Position numbers and translations under genes: made by a program. 64,000 bases of DNA from Pseudoalteromonas viridis (lineage in GTDB: Bacteria; Pseudomonadota; Gammaproteobacteria; Enterobacterales; Alteromonadaceae), in NCBI RefSeq assembly GCF_017742995.1, contig NZ_CP072425.1, positions 3,791,001 through 3,855,000 of the forward strand. Direction: 5' to 3'. Numbering within the stretch: position 1 is the stretch's first letter; every line of letters begins with the position of its first letter. The notes beneath the pieces were generated by a model. It ran no database searches. It worked only from the letters and a program-made list of their open reading frames with translations, and was not told the DNA's origin. Positions 9,389-17,317 of this stretch are shown in pieces.

Positions 9389-9601
9389 CGTCGTATCCAT
9401 AGTCCGTGTTATTAGTCTCTTTAGTTAATACGGAATTCGACAAAATGTGGACTAAAAAAGTGTCTGTAAATATTTCCTACGTTACAAACTGTGCGCAATA
9501 TTCAAATCTTAGAATAAGCCGATTTTCAGATAATCAGGGCTCTGCCCTGCTCTGCACCCTAGCTGCATACTGACGCCATACCATTTACAAGAGGAACACT
9601 T

Positions 9602-10186
9602 ATGAGCCACTGGAACGATGAACATGCGAGCAGCTATGACGAACAATGGGGCGAGCTGAACTTCCACCAGCAGATCCCACAACTTGCGGGTGTACAACCT
9701 GGTTTCAATATTGTTGAGCTAGGCTGTGGCGGCGGATATCTGAGCGTATGTCTGGCACAGTCGGCGCAGCATGTGCGCGTCACTGCGCTTGACCCAACAC
9801 CCAAAATGATAGCGCTGGCAAGAGAGCGACAGGATCAAGCCGGGCTGAGCAATGCTCAGCTGCAATTTTTTGCAGCCGGTGCCGAAGCGCTGGATGTCTC
9901 TGATAATACCCAGGATTTGGTCATCGCCGCGTTTTCAGTGCATCACTGGCAAAACCCCGATAAATCAATGTCATTAGTTTTTTCGGCGCTCAAGCCCGGT
10001 GGCAAGATCTGGTTATGTGAGGATCTGAATGCCCCGACAGAGGGCAGCCTGGAAGTACACGCCAACCTGAAAGCGCTTGATGGTCTAAAATCACTCCTGC
10101 AAAACAGCGGCTTCGTGCAATTATCACACACGCTGCACCACAGTCATGAAGGCGATTTTTTGGTAGTTGAAGCGTTCAAGCCTTAA
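9602..10186 (+). CDS. Class I SAM-dependent methyltransferase
   Basis: Cytoplasmic Rossmann-fold methyltransferase of 194 residues, a minimal methyltransferase_11-type enzyme. Motif I is NIVELGCGGGYLSV (about residues 34-47), the acidic end of strand 2 is TALDPTPKMIALAR, motif II/III is QDLVIAAFSVHHWQNPDKSM, and the post-motif GGKIWLCEDL follows. The SAM-binding Gly-rich loop and acidic residue are intact. The substrate is not predictable. GAGGA lies 8 bases before the ATG. It stands alone between convergent and divergent neighbours. Confidence 0.9.
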   Translation: MSHWNDEHASSYDEQWGELNFHQQIPQLAGVQPGFNIVELGCGGGYLSVCLAQSAQHVRVTALDPTPKMIALARERQDQAGLSNAQLQFFAAGAEALDVSDNTQDLVIAAFSVHHWQNPDKSMSLVFSALKPGGKIWLCEDLNAPTEGSLEVHANLKALDGLKSLLQNSGFVQLSHTLHHSHEGDFLVVEAFKP

Positions 10187-10200
10187 AAGGCCAAATAAGC

Positions 10201-10230
10201 GTATTGCCCGCGCTTATCCGCGGGCAATAC
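10201..10230. terminator. 12-bp perfect hairpin between convergent genes
   Basis: GTATTGCCCGCG pairs perfectly with CGCGGGCAATAC across the 6-base loop CTTATC, placed exactly between two convergent stop codons. The position suggests a bidirectional terminator, but no T-run follows on either strand, so a Rho-dependent stop or a 3'-end stabiliser is equally likely. Confidence 0.6.
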
Positions 10231-10233
10231 TCA

Positions 10234-10839
10234 TTACATTAATACTAAAGAGAATACGCTCAACCAAATTAGCTGCGTCCAGTAGGACAAGCGCTGGTAC
10301 AAACCCGCACCACGTTTGATTTGATACGCTGATACTAATCTCACCGTGAAAAACATCGAGGCCAGTACCGTCAGGACAGAAAAAGTACGAAACCAGGGGG
10401 CGACCAGCTCTGAATCCGGGCTGATAGCCACAAACACCGGTGCAAGTAGTAAGGTTAGCATGACGACAGAGCCAGCGGTTGAGTGGATCAGGCAATGGCG
10501 GCTGGGCGTGGGCGTATAGGGGTCTTTATCCATCGGAAAGTAGCCCGCAAACCAGGTCCCAATACCGTGAAGCATAATCAATATACCCGTGATATAAAAC
10601 GCAATGCTGGCATTTGGTAACTGAGTAACATGCCAGCCAAAGACGACAAACATGATGCTCAGTGGGTAATTGTTAATCCAGGGAGACAGCTTTTGAGTTG
10701 GGCTGCCCGCCGCACCCAGTTCACTGCAAAATTGATTAATGTGATCGTAGTTAGGATAAAACCGACCTGCAATATAAACACCGCATGTTATCCATACGGT
10801 TGCTATCAGGCCTAATAACGCTGCATAAAATTCAAACAT
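10234..10839 (-). CDS. DUF998-like integral membrane protein
   Basis: A 201-residue polytopic membrane protein with about six hydrophobic segments: YAALLGLIATVWITCGVYIA, LSIMFVVFGWHV, IAFYITGILIMLHGIG, GSVVMLTLLLAPVFVAI, FRTFSVLTVLASMFFTV and the C-terminal LIWLSVFSLVLM. FAGYFPMDKD and the HxxxS...G pattern (RHCLIHSTAGSV) match DUF998 proteins. The ATG at 10839 follows AGGAGGAAGAGG directly; an upstream in-frame GTG at 10863 would lie within that ribosome site region. Function unknown. Confidence 0.75.
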   Translation of the reverse strand: MFEFYAALLGLIATVWITCGVYIAGRFYPNYDHINQFCSELGAAGSPTQKLSPWINNYPLSIMFVVFGWHVTQLPNASIAFYITGILIMLHGIGTWFAGYFPMDKDPYTPTPSRHCLIHSTAGSVVMLTLLLAPVFVAISPDSELVAPWFRTFSVLTVLASMFFTVRLVSAYQIKRGAGLYQRLSYWTQLIWLSVFSLVLM

Positions 10840-11210
10840 CCTCTTCCTCCTTGGTCCAGGCACAGCTTAGATAACGGTTAAGGCTTTTCTTATTGTTTTG
10901 CACTAACTTAATAAAATTTGTATATTTAGTGCTAATTAAACGTACCTAAAAATGAATCAGATTGCAAACCATACGTCCCATTTTATCACAGCGTACACAC
11001 CTACCCTGGCAGATAATCCATAAAAACAATTTCTTTTATATCATAAAGATATAACTAGATAGTAACTTGAGCGCTTTGTAAACCGAGCAAAATATAGACA
11101 AACATTGAGTAGATCACATAATATTAAACTTGTTCACAATCAATGACATTAAAACACAAAAAAGGTCATTGCCTGTGGAGGGATCAAAATAATACTTGAA
11201 GGAAACTAAC
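10840..11210. other. AT-rich intergenic region with loose inverted repeat
   Basis: About 370 bases of very AT-rich DNA between divergent genes. CAATGAC and GTCATTG (about 11150 and 11167) form a long-loop inverted repeat just before the ribosome site of the next gene. No ORF, terminator or RNA gene was recognised. Promoters of both flanking genes should lie here. Confidence 0.5.
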
Positions 11211-11441
11211 ATGAAAAAGCTTATTACACTCTGTGCCATTGCAACGGCTATGCTCACACTCACCACCACAAGTCAGGCCCGGGGCATCGACCCGGGAAAT
11301 TTTCGCTATTATCATTTCCAGTGCCTCGATAGCAACCAGGTTCAACTATGGTTTAAAATTTCGCAGACTTACATCCCAAATCTGGGTGCTATGTGTGAAA
11401 ACGATGGCGGCAGACTCAAAGTGACCAAAGTATACTGGTAG
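11211..11441 (+). CDS. Small secreted protein, unrecognised
   Basis: A 76-residue protein with a Sec signal peptide (MKKLITLCAIATAMLTL... ending TSQA-RG near residue 25). That leaves a mature peptide of about 50 residues with two Cys, in FQCLD and AMCEND, which could form one disulfide. AAGGAA lies 6 bases before the ATG at 11211, so the upstream in-frame TTG at 11196 was not used. I do not recognise a family. It is preceded by a long AT-rich region and followed by a broken gene on the other strand. Confidence 0.6.
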   Translation: MKKLITLCAIATAMLTLTTTSQARGIDPGNFRYYHFQCLDSNQVQLWFKISQTYIPNLGAMCENDGGRLKVTKVYW

Positions 11442-11572
11442 CAAAACCCCAAAAGTTAGCCATTGAAGCTGAGTTTGCAGTATGGTGACGGTTGGCCATG
11501 TTACCTTGAAGCTAACCGAAACCACGCTGCACACCAAAATTCTAAAATCATCCTGAAGCTTATCCAGCGACT

Positions 11573-11874
11573 TCAGGTCTGTTTTTTATAGCTCGAGATG
11601 ATTGTGGTATGCGCAACCGACGCATCAAAGTAGCGCGCTTTTACCTGTAAGTAATCTTCGTCTGAAAAAAACGCTCAGACATTTCTTTACTTGGAAAGTG
11701 GATCGTAAAGACCCGGTTGATTGGTTTGTCCGTTTCAGATTTCAGCACTTCACTGACGATAAAGTCAAACCCAAATCCGCCCTGATATAAGCGCAAAATA
11801 GGCTTCATCGCAGCACGATATTGGGCGTACACCCTATCATCTGATACCGCTAACCCAACTAGATATTCATACAT
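11573..11874 (-). pseudogene. DUF1330-like small protein, interrupted by a frameshift in a T7 run
   Basis: The intact part reads MYEYLVGLAVSDDRVYAQYRAAMKPILRLYQ... then INRVFTIHFPSKEMSERFF, which fits DUF1330/dimeric ferredoxin-like proteins. After ERFF the frame passes a run of seven T (minus strand, about 11675-11681) and reaches a stop at 11641. Adding one T continues the family-like ending SDEDYLQVKARYFDASVAHT, then TIISSYKKQT with a TGA at 11573. So the gene is either a real one-base loss or a homopolymer sequencing error. The ATG at 11874 is preferred over a GTG at 11883. Read as intact it would encode about 100 residues, the usual family size. Confidence 0.75.
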
Positions 11875-11974
11875 AATTATCACTTTCCTTTTTTAATGCC
11901 TGTAAATGCCGATACTGGCTCAGCGTGTTCAACACATTATTTACGCCACAGGCAGTGAAAAATCGTTTTATTCA

Positions 11975-12559
11975 TCAACGAGCCACCTTGTTACTCACGC
12001 GCTTTTGCCTAGTCAAATACGCCGCGGACAGTCCACTGATAAAACCAAAGATATGGCTTGAGCTGCTGGTTTGCGCGGAGAAATCGAGCAAAGTCGCTAA
12101 AAAGCTGATGTTGGCATAATAGGTGAGTATCAGTAAGGCGATAAAGCTTACGATGCCAAGCACATCGCGGTTAAACAGCGCGGCACCCAGTAACAGGCCG
12201 AAATACCCCATGACCAAACCGGATGCACCAATGTGATTGCCAGAGCCGGCAAACAGCCACACGAGTAGCCCGGTCGCAACCAGGATTAGCAAAGTCGCTC
12301 TTTTAAACTTGGGTAACCTCGCGGCCAGATAACCACTGATAGTGAGGCCAATCAAGTTACTCATTAAGTGACCCCAGCTGCCATGCACAAAAGGCGCGGT
12401 GAGAATGCCACTCAGGTAATACTCATTATGTGGGATGATCCCGAGTCGGCCCACCGGCAAGCCAACCACACTACCCAACAGCTGCACCACAACCATCACC
12501 GCCATTGCATATAAAACCAGCTTAAAATTGGCTGGAAAAACCAGCGCACGCTTACTCAT
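11975..12559 (-). CDS. Rhomboid-family intramembrane serine protease
   Basis: Membrane protease of 194 residues with about six TM segments. Rhomboid hallmarks in order: HGSWGHLMSNLIGL in TM2 (HxxxN), the catalytic serine motif GASGLVMG (Ser near residue 113), and the catalytic His in SSSHIFGFISGL in the last TM. It is at the short end for bacterial rhomboids, without cytosolic extensions. It lies 23 bases or so beyond a bidirectional terminator, on the same strand as apt-dnaX-ybaB, and occupies the place where recR follows ybaB in E. coli. Substrate unknown. Confidence 0.85.
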   Translation of the reverse strand: MSKRALVFPANFKLVLYAMAVMVVVQLLGSVVGLPVGRLGIIPHNEYYLSGILTAPFVHGSWGHLMSNLIGLTISGYLAARLPKFKRATLLILVATGLLVWLFAGSGNHIGASGLVMGYFGLLLGAALFNRDVLGIVSFIALLILTYYANISFLATLLDFSAQTSSSSHIFGFISGLSAAYLTRQKRVSNKVAR

Positions 12560-12604
12560 TTATGTCCTTGCTATTTTGCTGTTGGAAATTGTCGGGATTT
12601 AAGC

Positions 12605-12637
12605 AAAAAAATAGCGCCTTCAGGCGCTATTTTTCTT
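12605..12637. terminator. Terminator ending the apt-dnaX-ybaB operon
   Basis: ATAGCGCC-TTCA-GGCGCTAT (12611-12630) is flanked by A-run and T-run on opposite sides, so it can work on both strands. It lies 18 bases past the ybaB stop. Confidence 0.88.
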
Positions 12638-12647
12638 TTACTTTCAA

Positions 12648-12974
12648 TTAGAAAGGCATCTTGAAGCCCGGAGGCATCTGCATGCCGCCGGTGACTTCTG
12701 ACATGCGCTTTTGCGACTCTTCACCTACGCGGCGTACAGCGTCATTGACCGCTGCTGCCAGCAGGTCTTCGATCATGTCTTTGTCGTCTTCCATCAGGCT
12801 TTCGTCGATCTCTACGCGGCGCACGTTGTGGCTGCCCAGCATAGTGACTTTAACCAGGCCTGCGCCTGCTTCGCCAACGACTTCGAGGTTTTTAATCTCT
12901 TCCTGGGCTTTTTCCATGCGCTCTTGCATTTGCTGCGCCTGCTTCATGATATTGCCCATTCCACCTTTAAACAT
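12648..12974 (-). CDS. ybaB: YbaB/EbfC nucleoid-associated protein
   Basis: Small dimeric DNA-binding protein of 108 residues that coats DNA. It opens [20 protein letters not shown], the long N-terminal helix typical of the family, then [30 protein letters not shown] and [18 protein letters not shown], and ends with a Met/Pro/Gly-rich [13 protein letters not shown] tail. Full length. It lies 66 bases after dnaX in the conserved order apt-dnaX-ybaB; recR, which normally comes next, is replaced by a terminator. Confidence 0.96.
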   Translation of the reverse strand: MFKGGMGNIMKQAQQMQERMEKAQEEIKNLEVVGEAGAGLVKVTMLGSHNVRRVEIDESLMEDDKDMIEDLLAAAVNDAVRRVGEESQKRMSEVTGGMQMPPGFKMPF

Positions 12975-13040
12975 AGTCTGCTCTCTTACACTTCAAAATT
13001 AAAATTCTATGGGATACAAGATAAGGGCTTACTTGCGCAA

Positions 13041-15572
13041 TTACAATGCCCTTACCGATTTTTCGTCTACCGAGGCCTCAAACTCACGGGCAAAGGCCTG
13101 GATCACGGGATCGTTATTGACCGCATCAACCGCCTGCAGGTATCTCTGCTGATCAATATCCTGCTGGATAAGAAATGGCGTGTTGTTCACTGCGTCAACA
13201 AATTCAATATTTAGCTCTACCGGCTCATTGAGTTGCTCAGCCAGGCTTTCGTGCAATTTTTCTCTGAGCATACTGGAATCCAGATGCTGCTGGCTCTGCT
13301 CTACCTGCAAAGTACAATGCTGGCCTTGCTGGTTGAACATGGCATGCAACGCAAACTGCCTGACCCGACCGCCCAGTTGCATTTGTTCAATCATCTGTGC
13401 CCAATCATCTTTTTGGTGGGCAAATTTAATGTCACTGATTGGGCTGACAAAGTTCTCTGGTGCAGGAATATCCAGAGTTGTGTCCTGAGTTTCCTGCTCA
13501 CCCGGCGCTTGCGGTGCTAACTGCTCAAGCAGCTCAGGTGCCAGCTTGCTTTCGTCTTTTTTAAAGCGCTCTGCCATTTCTGGCTTTTTGACTTTACGCT
13601 GCGGGGCTGAAGGCTGGAAAGCTCGCTGCGGCTGCTCAGGGATCTGCTCTTGTGATTGCGCCCAGTGCTGTGCGCTTTGCTGACTATCATCAGCACGCGG
13701 AGCGTGTGGCAACCTTCTGCCTGGCGCAACAGCGCCGGGCACCGTGCCAGCTCCCTGTTGCGGCTCAGACTTTTTTGCTTCGCCCTCTCCTCCCAGCAAC
13801 CTGCCAGCCCCGGAGATCTGCCGATTTTGTAAAATGCGGGCAATGGCCGATTGAGCCTGTTGCTGCTTTTGCGCCAGCTGTTGCACTGGCGTGTGCTCTG
13901 GTGCTTGCGTCTCCCGCTGGGGCGTACTATGTTGCTGCTGAGCAGGCACTGGCTGATGCGCAGGCTCGCTCTGATGCTGCTCATACCCCTGTGATTCGGC
14001 CTGCGCCATGATGTCCTGATATTGTTGTTCAATCGAGACATCTTCCGGTGATTGCTCAGGCGGTGCCGTGTGTGCCGGTTCAGCATTCATCTGCTCAGCT
14101 GATGGTATCGGCTGCTGTGATGCAGTTTGCTGAGCAGGTTGCTCAGGCGTGTAAACTTGCTGAGGAGCAGCTTGTGCATTTGGCTGCTGTACAGGTTGCT
14201 CTGGCGTGTAAGCTTGCTGAGGAGCAGCTTGAGCATTTGGCTGCTGTGCAGGTTGCTCAGGCGTATAAGTTTGCTGAGGAGCAGCTTGTGCCTTTGGCTG
14301 CTGTGCAGGTGCAGGCTTTACAGGCGCGGGGCTTTGCTGTGCGTGCGCTGAATTTTGCTGTGGTGCAGGCGTGCTGAGCTGAGCCTGCGGACCACGCTGT
14401 TTGGCACTTAACATATCCCGCAGTTTGCCGACTTTGCCGGGATTTTTTACTGCGCCCGCAGGTGCAGGGCCGCCAGCCTGAGAAAAATCGGCGCGCTCGA
14501 ACGCCAGTAACCTCAGCATGATCATTTCAAAACCAAGCCTGGGTTCAGGTGCCCAGCTTAAGTCTTTTTTACCCGCCAGCAGCAACTGGTACATAAACTG
14601 AGTATCCTGCGGTGTTAGCTGCTGAGCCAGTGTTTTTACCTGCTCAGCCTCGAACTGACCAAAATTGGCAGCCTGAGGCACCAGCTGCGTAAGCTGTACA
14701 AGATGTAGCAGGCTGATCAGATCATCCAGCACGCTGGCGAAGTTGCCATTTTTCAAAGCAATATCCGCCACTTCTGCCAACAGGGTTTCGCCGTCTTGCG
14801 ATAACACGGCGGCCATCAGTAATACGGCATGACTGCTGTCCATCAAGCCAAGCATTTGTTGCACAGCCGGTAAGTTCAGCTCACCATTCGTTTGTGCAAT
14901 CGCTTGATCGGTGAGGCTCAATGCATCACGCATACTGCCGTCTGCGGCCTTTGCCAGTACTTCCAGTGCTGTCTGCTCGAAGTTAACAGACTCCTGGGGC
15001 AAAATTTGCGCCAGCTGGGTTACTATCTGACTCTGCGCCATGGCATTAAGGTTAAACTGCAAACAGCGCGATAATATGGTGATCGGTAATTTTTGCGGAT
15101 CTGTGGTCGCCAGCAGAAACTTGACGTGCTCCGGCGGCTCTTCCAGGGTTTTCAGCAAAGCATTAAAGCTGTGCTTAGACAACATGTGCACTTCGTCAAT
15201 CAGGTACACTTTGTAGCGACCACGCGTTGGCGCATACTGCACGTTGTCGAGAATCTCTCTGGTATCTTCGACCTTAGTGCGAGATGCTGCATCTATCTCG
15301 ATAAGATCAATGAACTTACCGGCTTCGATCTCTTCACACGCACTACATTGGCCACACGGCGTGGAGGTGATCCCCACCTCACAATTCAGGCTCTTGGCAA
15401 AGATCCTCGCAATGGTTGTTTTGCCCACGCCCCGCGTGCCGGTAAACAGATAGGCATGATGCAGTCGCTGCTCATTCAGTGCATTGATGAGTGCCTGCTT
15501 AACATGCTCCTGTCCCATCATTTCGTGGAACGACTGTGGACGCCATTTACGCGCCAGAACCTGATAACTCAT
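13041..15572 (-). CDS. dnaX: DNA polymerase III subunits tau and gamma
   Basis: Clamp-loader ATPase of 843 residues, longer than the 643 of E. coli tau because of a Gln/Pro/Ala-rich linker. The N-terminal AAA+ core has the P-loop GTRGVGKTT (about 39-47), a zinc module with Cys in SLNCEVGITSTPCGQCSACEE, the Walker B LIDEVHMLS and sensor SRC. The C-terminal tau part (about 690-843) should bind DnaB and Pol III alpha. At codons 599-601 lies an A AAA AAG slippery site with an upstream Shine-Dalgarno-like stretch and a downstream stem-loop; a -1 slip adds Val then stops, giving a gamma form of about 602 residues. It starts 6 bases after apt. Confidence 0.97.
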   Translation of the reverse strand: MSYQVLARKWRPQSFHEMMGQEHVKQALINALNEQRLHHAYLFTGTRGVGKTTIARIFAKSLNCEVGITSTPCGQCSACEEIEAGKFIDLIEIDAASRTKVEDTREILDNVQYAPTRGRYKVYLIDEVHMLSKHSFNALLKTLEEPPEHVKFLLATTDPQKLPITILSRCLQFNLNAMAQSQIVTQLAQILPQESVNFEQTALEVLAKAADGSMRDALSLTDQAIAQTNGELNLPAVQQMLGLMDSSHAVLLMAAVLSQDGETLLAEVADIALKNGNFASVLDDLISLLHLVQLTQLVPQAANFGQFEAEQVKTLAQQLTPQDTQFMYQLLLAGKKDLSWAPEPRLGFEMIMLRLLAFERADFSQAGGPAPAGAVKNPGKVGKLRDMLSAKQRGPQAQLSTPAPQQNSAHAQQSPAPVKPAPAQQPKAQAAPQQTYTPEQPAQQPNAQAAPQQAYTPEQPVQQPNAQAAPQQVYTPEQPAQQTASQQPIPSAEQMNAEPAHTAPPEQSPEDVSIEQQYQDIMAQAESQGYEQHQSEPAHQPVPAQQQHSTPQRETQAPEHTPVQQLAQKQQQAQSAIARILQNRQISGAGRLLGGEGEAKKSEPQQGAGTVPGAVAPGRRLPHAPRADDSQQSAQHWAQSQEQIPEQPQRAFQPSAPQRKVKKPEMAERFKKDESKLAPELLEQLAPQAPGEQETQDTTLDIPAPENFVSPISDIKFAHQKDDWAQMIEQMQLGGRVRQFALHAMFNQQGQHCTLQVEQSQQHLDSSMLREKLHESLAEQLNEPVELNIEFVDAVNNTPFLIQQDIDQQRYLQAVDAVNNDPVIQAFAREFEASVDEKSVRAL
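13725..13793 (-). promoter_or_regulatory. dnaX programmed -1 ribosomal frameshift signal
   Basis: Read on the minus strand: a Shine-Dalgarno-like GGAGG (13793-13789, followed by GAGAGGG), 12 bases on the heptamer A AAA AAG (13776-13770) in the dnaX frame, 7 bases on a stem CGCAACAG / CTGTTGCG (13762-13755 with 13732-13725) enclosing a smaller GGCA-CGG-TGCC hairpin. In the -1 frame the heptamer is followed by GTC TGA (stop at 13767-13765). All three stimulators known from E. coli dnaX are present with near-identical spacing. Confidence 0.88.
14128..14310 (-). repeat. 57-bp tandem repeats in the dnaX linker
   Basis: About three copies of a 57-base unit encode the 19-residue motif QPNAQAAPQQ(A/V/T)YTPEQP(A/V)Q. 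They lengthen the disordered linker between the ATPase core and the tau C-terminal domains, upstream of the frameshift site, so both tau and gamma forms carry them. Confidence 0.85.
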
Positions 15573-15578
15573 AGTGCG

Positions 15579-16124
15579 TTACTCGCCGTCAAACTCGACC
15601 AGTTTCAGCACTTTAATGCCCATGTCTGTCACGCGCTTTTCGCCGCCCAGCTCAGGCAATGAGATCACAAACGCAGCATCAGTGGCTTTACCACCCAGGC
15701 GCTCAACCAGCTTGGCGGTGGCTTCAATAGTGCCGCCTGTTGCCAGCAAGTCATCTACTAGCAGGACTTTGTCGCCCTCTTCAACGGCATCAATATGTAG
15801 CTCAAGTACATCTTCACCATATTCCAGCTGGTAAGACTGGCTGATCACTTCACGCGGTAGCTTGCCAGGCTTACGTACCGGAATAAAAGGCAAGCCTAGT
15901 TCGTAGGCCAAAGGGGCACCAAAGATAAAGCCGCGAGACTCAGTACCTATAATTTTTGTAAAGCCCTGATCTTTGTATGCATCAACCAGGCAGTCCATGG
16001 TTGCCTTAAACGCTGCCGGGTTGGCCAGCAAGGTCGTCACATCACGGAACATGATCCCTTCTTTCGGATAGTTTGGAACCGTTGCGATGCTGTCTTTAAT
16101 CAGTGACAAATTTGCTTGTGTCAT
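15579..16124 (-). CDS. apt: Adenine phosphoribosyltransferase
   Basis: Purine-salvage enzyme making AMP from adenine and PRPP. It has 181 residues, matching the family. Key parts: [15 protein letters not shown], the [20 protein letters not shown] region, [20 protein letters not shown], and the PRPP-binding motif [19 protein letters not shown] at 16124 ([13 protein letters not shown]) is chosen; an upstream in-frame start at 16154 would add ten residues with no family match. It is the first gene of apt-dnaX-ybaB. A purine permease lies elsewhere in the window at 36.2-37.5 kb. Confidence 0.96.
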   Translation of the reverse strand: MTQANLSLIKDSIATVPNYPKEGIMFRDVTTLLANPAAFKATMDCLVDAYKDQGFTKIIGTESRGFIFGAPLAYELGLPFIPVRKPGKLPREVISQSYQLEYGEDVLELHIDAVEEGDKVLLVDDLLATGGTIEATAKLVERLGGKATDAAFVISLPELGGEKRVTDMGIKVLKLVEFDGE

Positions 16125-16235
16125 AATCGAATGCTTAATAAGTTTTAATAACAAAGAGCTCGATTATAACAAGAAAGCAATCACATTAAATGCCAGGAGC
16201 GTGGATTTTGCGATAAATTCGCGATGTTCGAATAG

Positions 16236-16268
16236 AAAAAAACCACCCAGTGTCTGGATGGCTTTTTA
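16236..16268 (-). terminator. Rho-independent terminator after the 40-residue membrane protein gene
   Basis: On the minus strand AGCCATCCA and TGGGTGGTT form a stem (with G-U pairs) around GACAC, followed by a run of T. It lies about 35 bases past the stop at 16301 and separates this gene from apt. Confidence 0.75.
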
Positions 16269-16300
16269 ACTCTGTCTAAACAGAAGGAGTTATGCAGCGA

Positions 16301-16423
16301 TTAAACGCTCAGGGCAGTTGCCCAGCCAAGAATTGCATTCAGACAGCCAATGCCTGCAAACACAGCAACAAAAGCCAGGAAATACTTCGCGTTGAACGGA
16401 TCTTTGAAATCACCTTTAGACAT
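16301..16423 (-). CDS. 40-residue single-pass membrane protein, unrecognised
   Basis: The small ORF MSKGDFKDPFNAKYFLAF continues VAVFAGIGCLNAILGWATAL and ends SV. It has a charged N-terminus and one hydrophobic helix of about 22 residues containing a Cys. AAAGG lies 8 bases before the ATG, and a terminator follows, so it looks like a genuine gene. It lies 147 bases downstream of hvfC on the same strand. I recognise no family. It is not the DoxX-type HvfD that often ends hvf operons, being far too short. Confidence 0.65.
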   Translation of the reverse strand: MSKGDFKDPFNAKYFLAFVAVFAGIGCLNAILGWATALSV

Positions 16424-16570
16424 ATTACTACCTTTATTTATTAAGCGCTGGGTGAGCAAGCAGCGCGCCCAGACGAAACCGCCCGAGTTTAGCCGCTTGT
16501 CCTGCACTCAGCTTAAGCACGACAAAACGGCGCCCATGATAATCGAACTTAGAAGGCTGATAAAGGGGTA

Positions 16571-17317
16571 TTATGCTTTTTTATCGACCAATATGCCCAG
16601 ACGAACAAACTGGCTCAACGTCTGAACCGCACCATTGATCAGGGTTTGTTCATCAAACTGGCTAAACTGCTCGACCAGCTCGGCCGCCAATGCCCTGATG
16701 GTTATTCCGGGATTAACAACAATATTTTGTAGTAATAGTGCTGTCATTGGGTTGGTTTCGATAAACTGAACATCAAAGGCGCGATCCCGATACACAATAA
16801 AACAATGCGGACCCGAGGTTGTCTGAGGCTGATAGGCATCACTTATCTGATGTACGGGATACTGATAACTGACACTGCGAGCTGCCTTTGCCAGGTGTAA
16901 GCCGGATTGCTCAGACAAAGGCAATGGAATGGGAGATTCTGCTTCACACTCTTTGGCGATAGCTACCTCCAGCTCTGTCCACTCGTAGTGAGCAAGCTCA
17001 AGCATAAAAGGCGGATCTGCGGGTGTCGGCGTATATTGTTCTTGTAAGAAGTCCAGAAACTCTCGGCTGATATCTAAAAAGTACGGAGACTGGCAATCAT
17101 GCTGGCTAAAGAAGCTACGCACCAGCGTAAGCCAGGTTTGTTCGTCATAGAGGCTTTTAAGTACCGGAAAGGTGGATGCAACAAAACCCTCGATATTATT
17201 GAAAAACAGCTCGCGATAAACCTGCATACGCCGATCCTCAATACCAGTTGGTACCGGATGCGTTGCAGGATCTTTTATGTGGGCCATAAACTCGGCCTGA
17301 ACCTGCTCAAAGGACAT
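16571..17317 (-). CDS. hvfC: HvfC/BufC-type peptide modification chaperone (DUF2063)
   Basis: Partner protein of the MNIO enzyme HvfB. It has 248 residues. The DUF2063 N-terminal domain is clear (RRMQVYRELFFNNIEGF, ASTFPVLKSLYDEQTWLTLV, FFSQHDCQSPYFLDISREFL, ELAHYEWTELEVAIA). A C-terminal domain with a winged-helix feel follows (ALLLQNIVVNPGITIRALAAE). In characterised MNIO systems such partners bind the precursor leader and present it to the enzyme. Its ATG overlaps the hvfB TGA by one base, so the two are translationally coupled. Confidence 0.88.
   Translation of the reverse strand: MSFEQVQAEFMAHIKDPATHPVPTGIEDRRMQVYRELFFNNIEGFVASTFPVLKSLYDEQTWLTLVRSFFSQHDCQSPYFLDISREFLDFLQEQYTPTPADPPFMLELAHYEWTELEVAIAKECEAESPIPLPLSEQSGLHLAKAARSVSYQYPVHQISDAYQPQTTSGPHCFIVYRDRAFDVQFIETNPMTALLLQNIVVNPGITIRALAAELVEQFSQFDEQTLINGAVQTLSQFVRLGILVDKKA

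Noticed and set aside
13517..14377. Long ORFs on both strands inside dnaX
   Set aside because: They are by-products of the Gln/Pro/Ala-rich repeats in dnaX. None has its own ribosome site or domain.
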